Positions 1-9,550 of a stretch of DNA of 64,000 nucleotides are shown piece by piece (position 1 is the first letter of the stretch; each line of letters begins with the position of its first letter). Source of the stretch: Streptococcus oriscaviae (GTDB lineage Bacteria; Bacillota; Bacilli; Lactobacillales; Streptococcaceae); assembly GCF_018137985.1 (NCBI RefSeq), contig NZ_CP073084.1, forward strand, positions 62,001 through 126,000, given 5' to 3'. Under the pieces are notes generated by a model. The model had not been told where the DNA came from and ran no database searches. It worked only from the letters and a program-made list of their open reading frames with translations. The translations under genes and the position numbers were made by a program.

Positions 1-485
1 TGTTTCAAGCTTTTTTGGAAATCGCAGAGCAGTTAAACAAGCTAGGAATCACTCCCTTGTTAATGGGCTCTGTCGGTCTGGAAAGGCGAACAGGACGGGA
101 TTGGCAGGCAAGGGACCTTGATATTCATGTGCCCAGTGATCCCAGAGGTTGGGAGGCTCCTGACGAGGAGCGGATTTACCGTGCGGATGAGCTGATTGCC
201 ATGATGAACCAGCTGGGCTATGTCCTCGTTGACCGTCATGAGCATGAATTTCAAAAGGATGGCCTTTCTGTTGAATTTGGCGGCCTTCATTCGCTTCCCG
301 ACTTTGCGGGCGTGGAGTTAGAGGACTTGGAAGAGATTGAGACTCAAGGTATTCGCTATTATCTGCCGACGCTGAAGCAATACTTGAAAATCTATCAAGC
401 CTCCTCCAAAGATTCTTATCGGGCAGAAAATAATAATCAAAAAGATTTTGCTAAGATTGATTACTTGAAAGAAATGTTGAAGTAG
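1..485 (+). CDS. Nucleotidyltransferase-fold protein, 5' end cut by window
   Basis: The reading frame is open from the first bases of the window, so the true start lies upstream; the TTG at 15 has no ribosome binding site and is probably internal. The visible part (about 160 residues) carries a GS motif (MGSVGLE) followed by DLDIHVP. This GS...DxD arrangement is typical of nucleotidyltransferase-fold proteins such as kanamycin-nucleotidyltransferase-like enzymes. No substrate can be assigned. It is followed by a structured intergenic region and then rfbB, and nothing ties it functionally to rhamnose synthesis. Confidence 0.6.
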   Translation, partial: FQAFLEIAEQLNKLGITPLLMGSVGLERRTGRDWQARDLDIHVPSDPRGWEAPDEERIYRADELIAMMNQLGYVLVDRHEHEFQKDGLSVEFGGLHSLPDFAGVELEDLEEIETQGIRYYLPTLKQYLKIYQASSKDSYRAENNNQKDFAKIDYLKEMLK

Positions 486-537
486 TCTGGCAATCAAAGA
501 GGGCGAGCAGAGCGAGCCTCTTCTGTATGTCATCGCC

Positions 538-630
538 GTAGTGAGAAGCTCCTTGGCTTTGTTAAGGAGCGGGGAAACCCTTGAGGCCCTAGACTCATAG
601 GTTAGTAATGAAACACCTTCGGCCCACTAC
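538..630 (+). other. Possible structured RNA element upstream of rfbB
   Basis: GTAGTG at 538-543 can pair with CACTAC at 625-630, enclosing a clear hairpin, GCTCCTT (548-554) with AAGGAGC (564-570). No T-run follows, so this is not a simple terminator. It lies just before the rfbB ribosome binding region and could be a 5' leader element or a small intergenic repeat. I do not recognise a known RNA family. Confidence 0.3.
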
Positions 631-634
631 CTAA

Positions 635-1720
<1,086 letters not shown>

Positions 1721-1730
1721 TCAAGTTCAA

Positions 1731-1754
1731 AAACAGCCAATAGGCTGTTTTTTT
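1731..1754 (+). terminator. Intrinsic terminator after rfbB
   Basis: AAACAGCC at 1731-1738 pairs with GGCTGTTT at 1743-1750 around a four-base loop, and a run of T follows. Confidence 0.85.
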
Positions 1755-1797
1755 GATATAATGAAGTGATTGATTTACAAATGAAGGAGTCAAAACA

Positions 1798-2652
1798 ATG
1801 ATTTTAATTACAGGTGCAAATGGTCAGTTGGGCACAGAATTGCGTTACCTTTTGGATGAGCGCGGTGTTGAGTATGTTGCGGCTGACGTGGCAGAAATGG
1901 ACATCACAGATGCAGACAAAGTAGATGCCTTCTTTGCGGAAGTGAAACCAACGGTTGTTTATCACTGTGCAGCTTATACAGCGGTTGATATGGCTGAAGA
2001 TGAAGGCAAGGAACTCAACTACAAAATTAACGTAACGGGCTCTGAGAATGTTGCCAAGGCAGCAGCAAAATACGGTTCAACTCTGGTCTATATCTCAACA
2101 GACTATGTCTTCAATGGTGATTTGCCAGTCGGTCAAGAATGGCAAGTAGATGACCAGCCAGATCCACAATCTGAATACGGTCGTACCAAGCGTTTGGGTG
2201 AAGAAGCGGTTGAGAAATTTGCAGACAAGTTCTACACAGTGCGTACAGCTTGGGTCTTTGGTAACTATGGCAAAAACTTTGTCTTTACCATGCAAAATCT
2301 TGCGGCAACCCGCGACACCTTGACCGTTGTCAATGACCAACACGGTCGCCCTACTTGGACTCGTACTCTGGCTGAATTTATGGTTTATTTGGTGGATACT
2401 AAGCAAGAATTTGGCTACTACCATTTGTCAAATGATGCGGCAGAAGACACAACTTGGTTTGACTTTGCGACAGAGATTCTCAAGGATACCACTACCAAAG
2501 TTCTACCAGTGGATTCTAGCCAATTCCCAGCTAAGGCCAAACGCCCTTTCAACTCAACCATGAGCTTGGATAAGGCGAAAGCGACAGGTTTTGTCATCCC
2601 AACATGGCAAGAGGCGCTTGAGGCATTTTATAAGCAAGAAGTTCGTAAATAA
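1798..2652 (+). CDS. rfbD: dTDP-4-dehydrorhamnose reductase
   Basis: RmlD/RfbD (GacA in group A streptococci) reduces dTDP-4-keto-L-rhamnose to dTDP-L-rhamnose, the donor for the rhamnan backbone. The protein has 284 residues. It shows the nucleotide-binding GANGQLG motif at residues 6-12, STDYVF near 100-105, and catalytic YGRTK at 127-131. The ATG follows AAGGAG with good spacing (start of gene at 1798). rfbA and rfbC are not in this window and presumably lie upstream. The gene ends at a terminator shared with the convergent gacH-like gene. Confidence 0.96.
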   Translation: MILITGANGQLGTELRYLLDERGVEYVAADVAEMDITDADKVDAFFAEVKPTVVYHCAAYTAVDMAEDEGKELNYKINVTGSENVAKAAAKYGSTLVYISTDYVFNGDLPVGQEWQVDDQPDPQSEYGRTKRLGEEAVEKFADKFYTVRTAWVFGNYGKNFVFTMQNLAATRDTLTVVNDQHGRPTWTRTLAEFMVYLVDTKQEFGYYHLSNDAAEDTTWFDFATEILKDTTTKVLPVDSSQFPAKAKRPFNSTMSLDKAKATGFVIPTWQEALEAFYKQEVRK

Positions 2653-2655
2653 AAA

Positions 2656-2693
2656 AAAAGAGGCAGGATGAATACATCCTAGCCTCGTTTTTG
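2656..2693. terminator. Bidirectional terminator between rfbD and the gacH-like gene
   Basis: GAGGC and AGGATG (2660-2670) pair with CATCCT and GCCTC (2675-2686). An A-run lies on the left and a T-run on the right, so it can work on both strands for these convergent genes. Confidence 0.85.
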
Positions 2694-2704
2694 TAGCTTG
2701 ACTG

Positions 2705-5287
2705 CTACTTTATTTTATAAAATTTTTCTAAGGGATTGCTGTCAATAGCGTTATTATACTCGATTTGTTGGTAATCCTGATAGAGTGGGGAGTCTGCGAC
2801 CTCATCCACAATGCTGCCGTCAGGAAGTCGGTAGCCCCAAGTTGTAAATACTGGAATGGCTGAGCGGACTTCCTGTAAGAATTGATAGTAGGAAGATTGA
2901 GGTAGGGCGTGCGGAGTTTGTGAAAGGATATCCAGTGTATAGGGGATAAGAAAATTAGGACTAATAGTCGTTTCTTCCTGTTCAGGGATGTCAAAATTAC
3001 TCCAGATGACAAATGGTGTGGAATAAAGTGAACTCTTATCAGAGAGATCCATAAATCGCTGATAGAATGTTTCTGATAGAGCAGGTTGATGATCGCCGTA
3101 CATAAGTATAATTGTAGGTTCTGGATATGCTTTGAAAAATTCCACTAGATTAGCGAAGGCCTGATCGCTCTTTTTTACACTGGTCAAAAATTCGGTTTCG
3201 ACAGGGAAAGTTGAGGTGCTACCGTCAATTGTTACTTCGCGGGTGTAGTTTTCTTCGCTGCTACCGTATCCCCCATGACTTTGCATGGAAACTGCAAAAG
3301 TGAATAAGGGAGAGTCATCCTTGTTTTGATAGAGGTTCTCAATCGCATCGAATAAGAATTGGTCTGTTGGGAAGCCGCGATCATATTGGATGTCTGCTAA
3401 TTGGCTAATCGCTGGCTTGGAATTGAGAAAGTAGGCTTGGTCAAATCCAAGCAGCCGGTAAACTTCTTCTCGGTTGTAATTTTTTGCAGCCTGAGGGTGG
3501 AGGGCCACAGTCTTATAGCCCAATTCTTCCACGAAAGTTGTGAAATTTGGTTTGGGCTGAGTGATGAGTTGCTGATAAGGAAATACATTTTGTGACAGGA
3601 GAACCAAGGCATTACTGGTTAAGGTTTCGTATTCTGTATTGGCTGTTCCACCACCGTAGACAGAAACGTTTAGACTGCCATGTACGGCGTTTTCCTTGAG
3701 TGAATGTTGGAAAGCAAGGGGGTCAGGTTCTACTTGCAGTCCTTCCAGTTTAGAAAAATCAGCTTGTGATTCATTTTGGATGATGACGATATTGGGTTTG
3801 ATATTGCCCTCGTCTTTCTGGGGTTGGTATTCTTCTAATTTTTGGCTGACAAGACTAGGAGAATAACCGCTAGGCGGTTCAATAACAGAGTCGAGATAAA
3901 AGCTAGTAAAAGATAGCGGCAACCCCTTGTGGGAATATGTTGCGTGCATTTTCCAATAGTTTAGAGGAATGTCGGCTGTTTTGGCGACCCCAAAAATAAA
4001 ACTTGGAAGAATAGCAAGTAGCAAAACGGCAATCACAGGTTTGACAAGAAGGAATACCCAAGTAAATTTCGGCGAGTAACACATCAAGTAATACTTGAAG
4101 CGCTGTGGAGACCAAACTGGTTCGGGTTTTCTTAGGGAGTAGAGGATGCTGAAAGCCACTAAGGTGAAGATGAGAGATTGGAACATGCGATTAGTCATGA
4201 CAACTTCAACCTTACTTGCAACATTCAAGCCGTCAAAAAACTGCAAAAGGTGGTAGTGCATAAACGGAGTTTCGCGTGTTTTGATCAGAATCTCATTGGC
4301 AAATCCGCTGCTTAGAGAGAGTAGCAATAGTAGGGAACTTGCTGCTCTGAGTCCAAGAATATAGGCGAAAACGAAGTAAATCGCATAGAGAATAATCAGA
4401 TTGGGAACGAACCATTCTGCTTCAACATTATTAAACTGAGAGTAGCAGTTTTCAGTAATAAAGAAGGCTAGAAAAGGTGTTGCTAGCAATAGAGAGTAGT
4501 AACTTGTTTGATGCAATCGCTTTATCAGCGGCCGACCTCCATCAGCTATTACTTTAAAGGCAATGAGAGTCAGAAAGGCAAATAGCCAAAGGGTTAAGGT
4601 TAGCTGATTTTCAGTATAACTAGAATTAAAGACTGTTACCTTGTCCTCGTAAAAGAAACCAAATGCCTGCTTGATGACATACTGAATTCCCCAGAGAAGA
4701 AGGGCAAAGAATAAGAGTCTGATTTTTGAATAATGATAGAAAAGTTGGAAATAGGTGACGTAAGCAATCGAAATCAGGAAGATAAGTGCCTGAATATACC
4801 ACAAAATGTTTGTGGAGTTTATCTGGTAGTATTGATCCAGTTGAACGGTTTTAAAAGACCGACCATTTTTGGCGTGTTTGGTATTCACTTTTTCTATGAG
4901 TTGGTTGTCTACTTGAATGTGCAAAAAGCTATCGTCGTCCGCATTCCGGTATTCAAAGGAAATAGTCTTGACGGGTTCAGCGGATTGAATCACCATGCTG
5001 ACTTCTTCAGAGAGTGGACTGGAAGTGTAGTGAGTATTCACAACATCAATATTATGGGTTGTCCATTCATTGGAAACAATCTGTCTAGAAGAGATGTTTT
5101 TCCCGTTTATCAGGATGTTTTCAATCTGTTGCGCGGAATAGATAGCACTAATCCGAACAAGCCCCTTGTTATTGGCACTTGTTAATTCACTACGGATATT
5201 GAAGACAAATGCACAAAAAATACTAATTAAGAACATTCCAGCCAAGACTTGGTTGAGCCATTTGGGGAAATATCTATTCAAATTCAT
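2705..5287 (-). CDS. gacH: GacH-like membrane glycerol-phosphate transferase (LtaS superfamily)
   Basis: This membrane protein carries an extracellular alkaline-phosphatase/sulfatase-fold domain. The start was moved to the ATG at 5287, preceded by AAAGGAGC, which gives 860 residues. The N-terminal half has many membrane segments, starting with one near residues 10-30 and a cluster at about 160-430. The catalytic domain covers about 497-820: NES near 505, the likely nucleophile Thr near 548 in GGGTANTE, and YGDHQ as a metal-binding motif. In group A streptococci GacH transfers glycerol phosphate from phosphatidylglycerol to the side-chain sugar of the rhamnan. Its position next to the rgp/gac cluster supports that role here, although it is transcribed in the opposite direction. 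A second LTA-synthase-type enzyme (22450-24603) is the better candidate for true LtaS. Confidence 0.8.
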   Translation of the reverse strand: MNLNRYFPKWLNQVLAGMFLISIFCAFVFNIRSELTSANNKGLVRISAIYSAQQIENILINGKNISSRQIVSNEWTTHNIDVVNTHYTSSPLSEEVSMVIQSAEPVKTISFEYRNADDDSFLHIQVDNQLIEKVNTKHAKNGRSFKTVQLDQYYQINSTNILWYIQALIFLISIAYVTYFQLFYHYSKIRLLFFALLLWGIQYVIKQAFGFFYEDKVTVFNSSYTENQLTLTLWLFAFLTLIAFKVIADGGRPLIKRLHQTSYYSLLLATPFLAFFITENCYSQFNNVEAEWFVPNLIILYAIYFVFAYILGLRAASSLLLLLSLSSGFANEILIKTRETPFMHYHLLQFFDGLNVASKVEVVMTNRMFQSLIFTLVAFSILYSLRKPEPVWSPQRFKYYLMCYSPKFTWVFLLVKPVIAVLLLAILPSFIFGVAKTADIPLNYWKMHATYSHKGLPLSFTSFYLDSVIEPPSGYSPSLVSQKLEEYQPQKDEGNIKPNIVIIQNESQADFSKLEGLQVEPDPLAFQHSLKENAVHGSLNVSVYGGGTANTEYETLTSNALVLLSQNVFPYQQLITQPKPNFTTFVEELGYKTVALHPQAAKNYNREEVYRLLGFDQAYFLNSKPAISQLADIQYDRGFPTDQFLFDAIENLYQNKDDSPLFTFAVSMQSHGGYGSSEENYTREVTIDGSTSTFPVETEFLTSVKKSDQAFANLVEFFKAYPEPTIILMYGDHQPALSETFYQRFMDLSDKSSLYSTPFVIWSNFDIPEQEETTISPNFLIPYTLDILSQTPHALPQSSYYQFLQEVRSAIPVFTTWGYRLPDGSIVDEVADSPLYQDYQQIEYNNAIDSNPLEKFYKIK

Positions 5288-5396
5288 ATAAGCTCCTTTA
5301 TTTACACTACTAATCCTATCAAAAAAACCTTCATTAGTAAATGACAAATTATAGTAGGAACTTTTGTACTAAAAGAATGAAAATAATGAAAGAAAA

Positions 5397-5405
5397 TGGT
5401 ATAAT
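5397..5405 (+). promoter_or_regulatory. Extended -10 promoter for the rgp operon
   Basis: TGGTATAAT at 5397-5405 is a perfect extended -10 box, about 33 bases before the rgpA ATG. No strong -35 is visible. It lies in the divergent gap shared with the gacH-like gene. Confidence 0.65.
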
Positions 5406-5437
5406 AATCTGATTATACTTTTTAGAGCTTGGAAGAA

Positions 5438-6586
5438 ATGAAACACGTTTTTATTATTGGCAGTCGCGGATTGCCGGCAAAATATGGCGGCTTTGAAACC
5501 TTTGTAGAACAACTTGTGTCTCACCAGGTCAGCCCAACTATCCAATACCATGTGGCTTGTCTATCGGACGATAGCCATCAAACACATTCGAATTATAAGG
5601 GGGCAGACTGTTTTACTATCAATCCGCCCAAATTAGGTCCAGCACGGGTCATTGCCTACGATATGATGGCTATTAGCTATGCACTGCAACTGATTGCGAA
5701 AGAGCAGATTGCAGAACCTGTTTTTTATATCTTAGGTAATACCATTGGAGCCTTTATTGCACCTTTTGCCAAGAAAATCCACGCTCTGAATGGTCAACTC
5801 TTTATCAATCCAGACGGGCTGGAGTGGAAGCGAACCAAGTGGTCCAAGCCTGTTCAGACCTATTTAAAATATTCCGAAAAACAAATGACGCGCCATGCCG
5901 ATTTAGTGATTGCGGACAATGAGGGGATTGAGTCCTATATTCAAGCGGCCTATCCCTGGTCTAAGACGACCTTTATCGCCTACGGAACGGATTTGACGGA
6001 AACTGCCTATGAAGCCGATACTATTCAGGTGCGACAGTTTTTTGAAAACTGGCAGATAAGGGAAAAGGAATTTTACCTGATTATTGGTCGCTTTGTACCG
6101 GAAAATAATTATGCCGTAGCCATCAAAGAATTCATGGCTTCAGAAACAAAACGTGATTTGGTCATCGTTTGTAATCATGAAGGCTCTGCCTATTTCCAAA
6201 AACTAAAGGAGGAAACAGGCTTTGATGCTGATAAGCGCATTAAGTTTGTCGGTACTGTCTACGTTCAAGACCTGCTCAAGTACTTGCGCTCGAGCTGTCG
6301 AGCTTACATTCATGGGCATGAGGTCGGAGGCACCAACCCCAGCCTCCTTGAGGCTCTAGCACAGACCAATGAAAATCTGGTTCTGGGCGTTGACTTTAAC
6401 CGTAAGGTTGCTCTAGAAAATGCCCATTATTGGACAAAGACTAAGGGGAGTTTATCTCAGTTGCTGAATCAGATTGATCGGCAGGATGAAAATCTCCAGT
6501 TAGGGCAGGCGGCAAAAAAACACATGCAAACCAACTATACTTGGGAGAAAATTGTCAGCCAATACGAGGATTTATTTTTGAAATGA
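5438..6586 (+). CDS. rgpA: Rhamnosyltransferase initiating the rhamnan (RgpA/GacB type)
   Basis: This GT4-type glycosyltransferase has the DUF1972-like N-terminus typical of streptococcal rhamnosyltransferases (IIGSRGLPAKYGGFE). The family adds the first rhamnose to the lipid-linked GlcNAc acceptor on the cytoplasmic face of the membrane. The ATG at 5438, preceded by GGAAGA, was chosen over the upstream TTG at 5429. A C-terminal donor-binding segment has HGHEVGGTNPSLLEA, the expected ExxG-type region near residue 290. It is the first gene of a tight operon, and its stop codon overlaps the rgpB start (ATGA). Confidence 0.88.
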   Translation: MKHVFIIGSRGLPAKYGGFETFVEQLVSHQVSPTIQYHVACLSDDSHQTHSNYKGADCFTINPPKLGPARVIAYDMMAISYALQLIAKEQIAEPVFYILGNTIGAFIAPFAKKIHALNGQLFINPDGLEWKRTKWSKPVQTYLKYSEKQMTRHADLVIADNEGIESYIQAAYPWSKTTFIAYGTDLTETAYEADTIQVRQFFENWQIREKEFYLIIGRFVPENNYAVAIKEFMASETKRDLVIVCNHEGSAYFQKLKEETGFDADKRIKFVGTVYVQDLLKYLRSSCRAYIHGHEVGGTNPSLLEALAQTNENLVLGVDFNRKVALENAHYWTKTKGSLSQLLNQIDRQDENLQLGQAAKKHMQTNYTWEKIVSQYEDLFLK

Positions 6587-7512
6587 AAGTGAACATATTG
6601 TTGTCCACCTACAATGGTGAGCGCTTTTTAGCAGAACAAATCAAGAGTATCCAGGAACAAACATACAGTGACTGGACCCTCTTGATTCGTGATGATGGCT
6701 CCAAGGATCAAACCAGAGAGATTATTCAAAACTTTGTCACTCAGGATGAGCGCATTCGCTTTATCAACGCTGATGAAGTGGTCAACTTAGGAGTTATTAA
6801 GAGTTTTTACACGCTCTTGCATTATGAAGAAGCTGATTATTACTTTTTCAGCGATCAAGATGATATTTGGCTGCCTGATAAGTTACAGACCAGCCTAGAT
6901 CAAGCCCAGCATTATTCCAATCAAGAACCGCTCATGATTTATATGGATTTAAAAGTGGTCAACCAAGACTTGGAAGTGATGACAGAAAGTATGATTCGCA
7001 CGCAGTCGCACCACGCCAATACCGAACTGGTGCAGGAACTGACAGAAAATACAGTAACTGGCGGTGTGTCCATGATTAACCATGCCTTAGCTGAGCTTTG
7101 GACTCAGACGGAGGACATCATTATGCACGACTGGTATCTGGCTCTTCTTGCAACAGCCTTTGGAAAACTAGTCTATATTGATCAGGCTGGAGAATTGTAT
7201 CGTCAGCACACGGATAATGTTTTAGGGGCAAGAACCCTATCAAAACGAGTTCAGAAATGGATTCGCCCCCATATTCTTTTTTCTATTTATTGGGATTTAA
7301 TCAAGAACAGTCAAAAACAAGCGAAGTATCTTTTGGAGATGCCGCTGAAAGCAGAGGATAGAGAGTTAATTGAAGCTTTCATCACCATTATGGATAAGAG
7401 TTTCTTAGATCGTATCCGTACCTTGAAAAAATACGGCTTGCGAAAGAACAAGGCCTTCCATACCTTTGTTTTCTCAAGCCTGATTATTACCAAATTCGCC
7501 TATAAGGAGTAA
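6583..7512 (+). CDS. rgpB: Rhamnosyltransferase, GT2 (RgpB/GacC type)
   Basis: GT-A fold family 2 glycosyltransferase of 309 residues. The start at 6583 overlaps the rgpA stop by ATGA; earlier in-frame starts would run into rgpA. It shows the family hallmarks DDGSKD at residues 37-42 and the metal-binding SDQDD at 90-94. RgpB homologues add the second rhamnose and cooperate with RgpF in making the backbone. The C-terminal region is basic and likely membrane associated. rgpC follows after two bases. Confidence 0.88.
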   Translation: MKVNILLSTYNGERFLAEQIKSIQEQTYSDWTLLIRDDGSKDQTREIIQNFVTQDERIRFINADEVVNLGVIKSFYTLLHYEEADYYFFSDQDDIWLPDKLQTSLDQAQHYSNQEPLMIYMDLKVVNQDLEVMTESMIRTQSHHANTELVQELTENTVTGGVSMINHALAELWTQTEDIIMHDWYLALLATAFGKLVYIDQAGELYRQHTDNVLGARTLSKRVQKWIRPHILFSIYWDLIKNSQKQAKYLLEMPLKAEDRELIEAFITIMDKSFLDRIRTLKKYGLRKNKAFHTFVFSSLIITKFAYKE

Positions 7513-7514
7513 AC

Positions 7515-8318
7515 ATGGATTTATTTTCCACCAAGAATCGCATCTTATTGCGAGAATTGATTAAGACAGATTTTAAATTACGCTACCAAGGATCGGTCAT
7601 CGGCTATCTCTGGTCGATTTTGAAACCCCTGATGTTATTTGCTATTATGTATGTTGTTTTCATCCATTTTCTGAGATTGGGTGGAGATGTGCCGCACTTT
7701 CCAGTAGCTCTGTTATTAGGAAATGTGATTTGGTCCTTCTTTTCGGAGTCGACCAATATGGGAATGGTATCTATTGTCACTCGTGGGGATTTACTCCGTA
7801 AACTCAACTTCTCAAAAGAAATTATTGTTTTGTCAGCAGTGTTTGGTGCAGCTATTAACTTTTCAATCAATTTGGTGGTTGTCCTCTTGTTCTCGCTGAT
7901 GAATGGTGTTCAGTTTACTTGGACAGTCATTTTTGCTATTCCACTTTTTATTGAGTTGTTCCTGTTGGCAACAGGTGTCGCCTTTATCCTATCGACGCTG
8001 TTTGTGCGTTTTCGTGACCTGGCTCAGATTTGGGAAGTTTTTATGCAGGCAGGAATGTATGCGACACCAATTATTTATTCTATCTCTTTTGTTATGGATA
8101 GAAGCGCTCTAGCAGCCAAGCTGATTATGCTCAATCCCTTAGCACAAATCATTCAGGATATGCGCTATTTTGTGATTGATAGAGCCAATCTACCAATCTG
8201 GCAAATCATTGAAAACAAGGCCATTGTAGCGATTCCTTATTTGATTCCAGTAATTGTCTTTGTGATTGGTATCATGGTATTCAAGAAACATTCTAAGAAA
8301 TTTGCGGAGATTCTCTAA
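7515..8318 (+). CDS. rgpC: Rhamnan ABC exporter, permease subunit
   Basis: ABC-2 type polysaccharide export permease (TagG/RfbA/Wzm family) of 267 residues with about six membrane segments. With RgpD it flips the finished lipid-linked rhamnan across the cytoplasmic membrane. The N-terminal amphipathic stretch and the DFKLRYQGSVIGYLW motif are characteristic. The start has a good binding site (AAGGAG, then ATG). Its stop shares one base with the rgpD ATG, indicating translational coupling. Confidence 0.92.
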   Translation: MDLFSTKNRILLRELIKTDFKLRYQGSVIGYLWSILKPLMLFAIMYVVFIHFLRLGGDVPHFPVALLLGNVIWSFFSESTNMGMVSIVTRGDLLRKLNFSKEIIVLSAVFGAAINFSINLVVVLLFSLMNGVQFTWTVIFAIPLFIELFLLATGVAFILSTLFVRFRDLAQIWEVFMQAGMYATPIIYSISFVMDRSALAAKLIMLNPLAQIIQDMRYFVIDRANLPIWQIIENKAIVAIPYLIPVIVFVIGIMVFKKHSKKFAEIL

Positions 8319-9541
8319 TGACAGAAAAGAATATAGCAGTAAAAGTAAACCATGTCAGCAAGTTTTTTAAGTTGCCCACAGAGGCTACGCAAAGTTTGCG
8401 AACAACCATGGTCAACCGTTTCAAAGGAATCAAAGGGTATAAAGAACAGCATGTTCTCAAGGATATTTCCTTTGAAGTTGAAAAGGGAGATTTCTTTGGG
8501 ATTCTTGGCCGGAACGGTTCAGGCAAGTCAACGCTTTTAAAGATTATTTCACAAATCTATGTTCCAGAGCATGGAGAAGTAATTGTGGATGGGAAATTGG
8601 TTTCGTTCATCGAACTGGGCGTTGGTTTTAATCCTGAGCTGACAGGGCGTGAAAATGTCTATCTCAATGGCGCTCTCCTTGGATTTTCAAGAGATGAGAT
8701 TGACGCCATGTATGACGACATTGTTGAATTTGCTGAATTACGCGACTTTATGCACCAGAAACTGAAGAATTATTCCAGCGGGATGCAGGTTCGCCTAGCA
8801 TTTTCAGTAGCTATCAAGGCGCAGGGGGACATCCTTATCCTTGACGAAGTATTAGCTGTTGGAGATGAGGCCTTTCAGCGAAAATGCAATGACTATTTCC
8901 AAGAACGTAAAAAAAGTGGAAAAACAACCATCTTAGTCACTCATGATATGGGGGCAGTCAAAAAGTATTGTAACAAAGCTGTTTTAATCGAGCACGGCTT
9001 GGTCAAGGCGATTGGCAATCCAGAAAATGTAGCCAACCAATATAGCTATGACAATACAGCGCCATTGCACCATGAGGAGCAAGAAGAACAGCAAGCTGCT
9101 GAGCAGGATGATGCTAAGTTGGTCGAACATTTCCAACTACAATTACTTAGTTCTAATCAGATTAGCCCTGCTGATTCGATTGAGTTTCAAATTGAATATG
9201 ATGTTTTAGAAGATGTCGATACTTACTTGGCGCTCTCTTTAACAGACATCGACCGCAATATTTGGATTTATAATGACAACTCAATGGACCAGATGGTATC
9301 CGGTAAAGGTCACAAAACAATCCACTATCGTTGCAGCCTACCAACCGTTAACAATTTGAAACTGAAATTGGAAGTTACTGTTCGTGATAAGGATGGTCAA
9401 ATGCTAGCCTATTCCGATGCTACTCAGACACCGATTATTCTAGTCAATCGCACAGATATTAGACCAGATGATTATTCTGCCTTGGATTCTGCAAGCGGAT
9501 TGATTCAGCGAAATGGTCAGTGGAGTTTTATTACAAAATAA
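8318..9541 (+). CDS. rgpD: Rhamnan ABC exporter, ATPase subunit
   Basis: ATP-binding subunit of the polysaccharide exporter (Wzt/TagH type). Walker A GRNGSGKST lies at residues 64-72, the signature SSGMQ near 153 and Walker B DILILDE near 171-177. At 407 residues it is longer than a bare ATPase: residues from about 250 form an extra beta-rich C-terminal domain. Wzt homologues use such a domain to recognise the polymer terminus, so it may gate export here. The domain role is inferred. Confidence 0.93.
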   Translation: MTEKNIAVKVNHVSKFFKLPTEATQSLRTTMVNRFKGIKGYKEQHVLKDISFEVEKGDFFGILGRNGSGKSTLLKIISQIYVPEHGEVIVDGKLVSFIELGVGFNPELTGRENVYLNGALLGFSRDEIDAMYDDIVEFAELRDFMHQKLKNYSSGMQVRLAFSVAIKAQGDILILDEVLAVGDEAFQRKCNDYFQERKKSGKTTILVTHDMGAVKKYCNKAVLIEHGLVKAIGNPENVANQYSYDNTAPLHHEEQEEQQAAEQDDAKLVEHFQLQLLSSNQISPADSIEFQIEYDVLEDVDTYLALSLTDIDRNIWIYNDNSMDQMVSGKGHKTIHYRCSLPTVNNLKLKLEVTVRDKDGQMLAYSDATQTPIILVNRTDIRPDDYSALDSASGLIQRNGQWSFITK

Positions 9542-9550
9542 GAGGTAACT

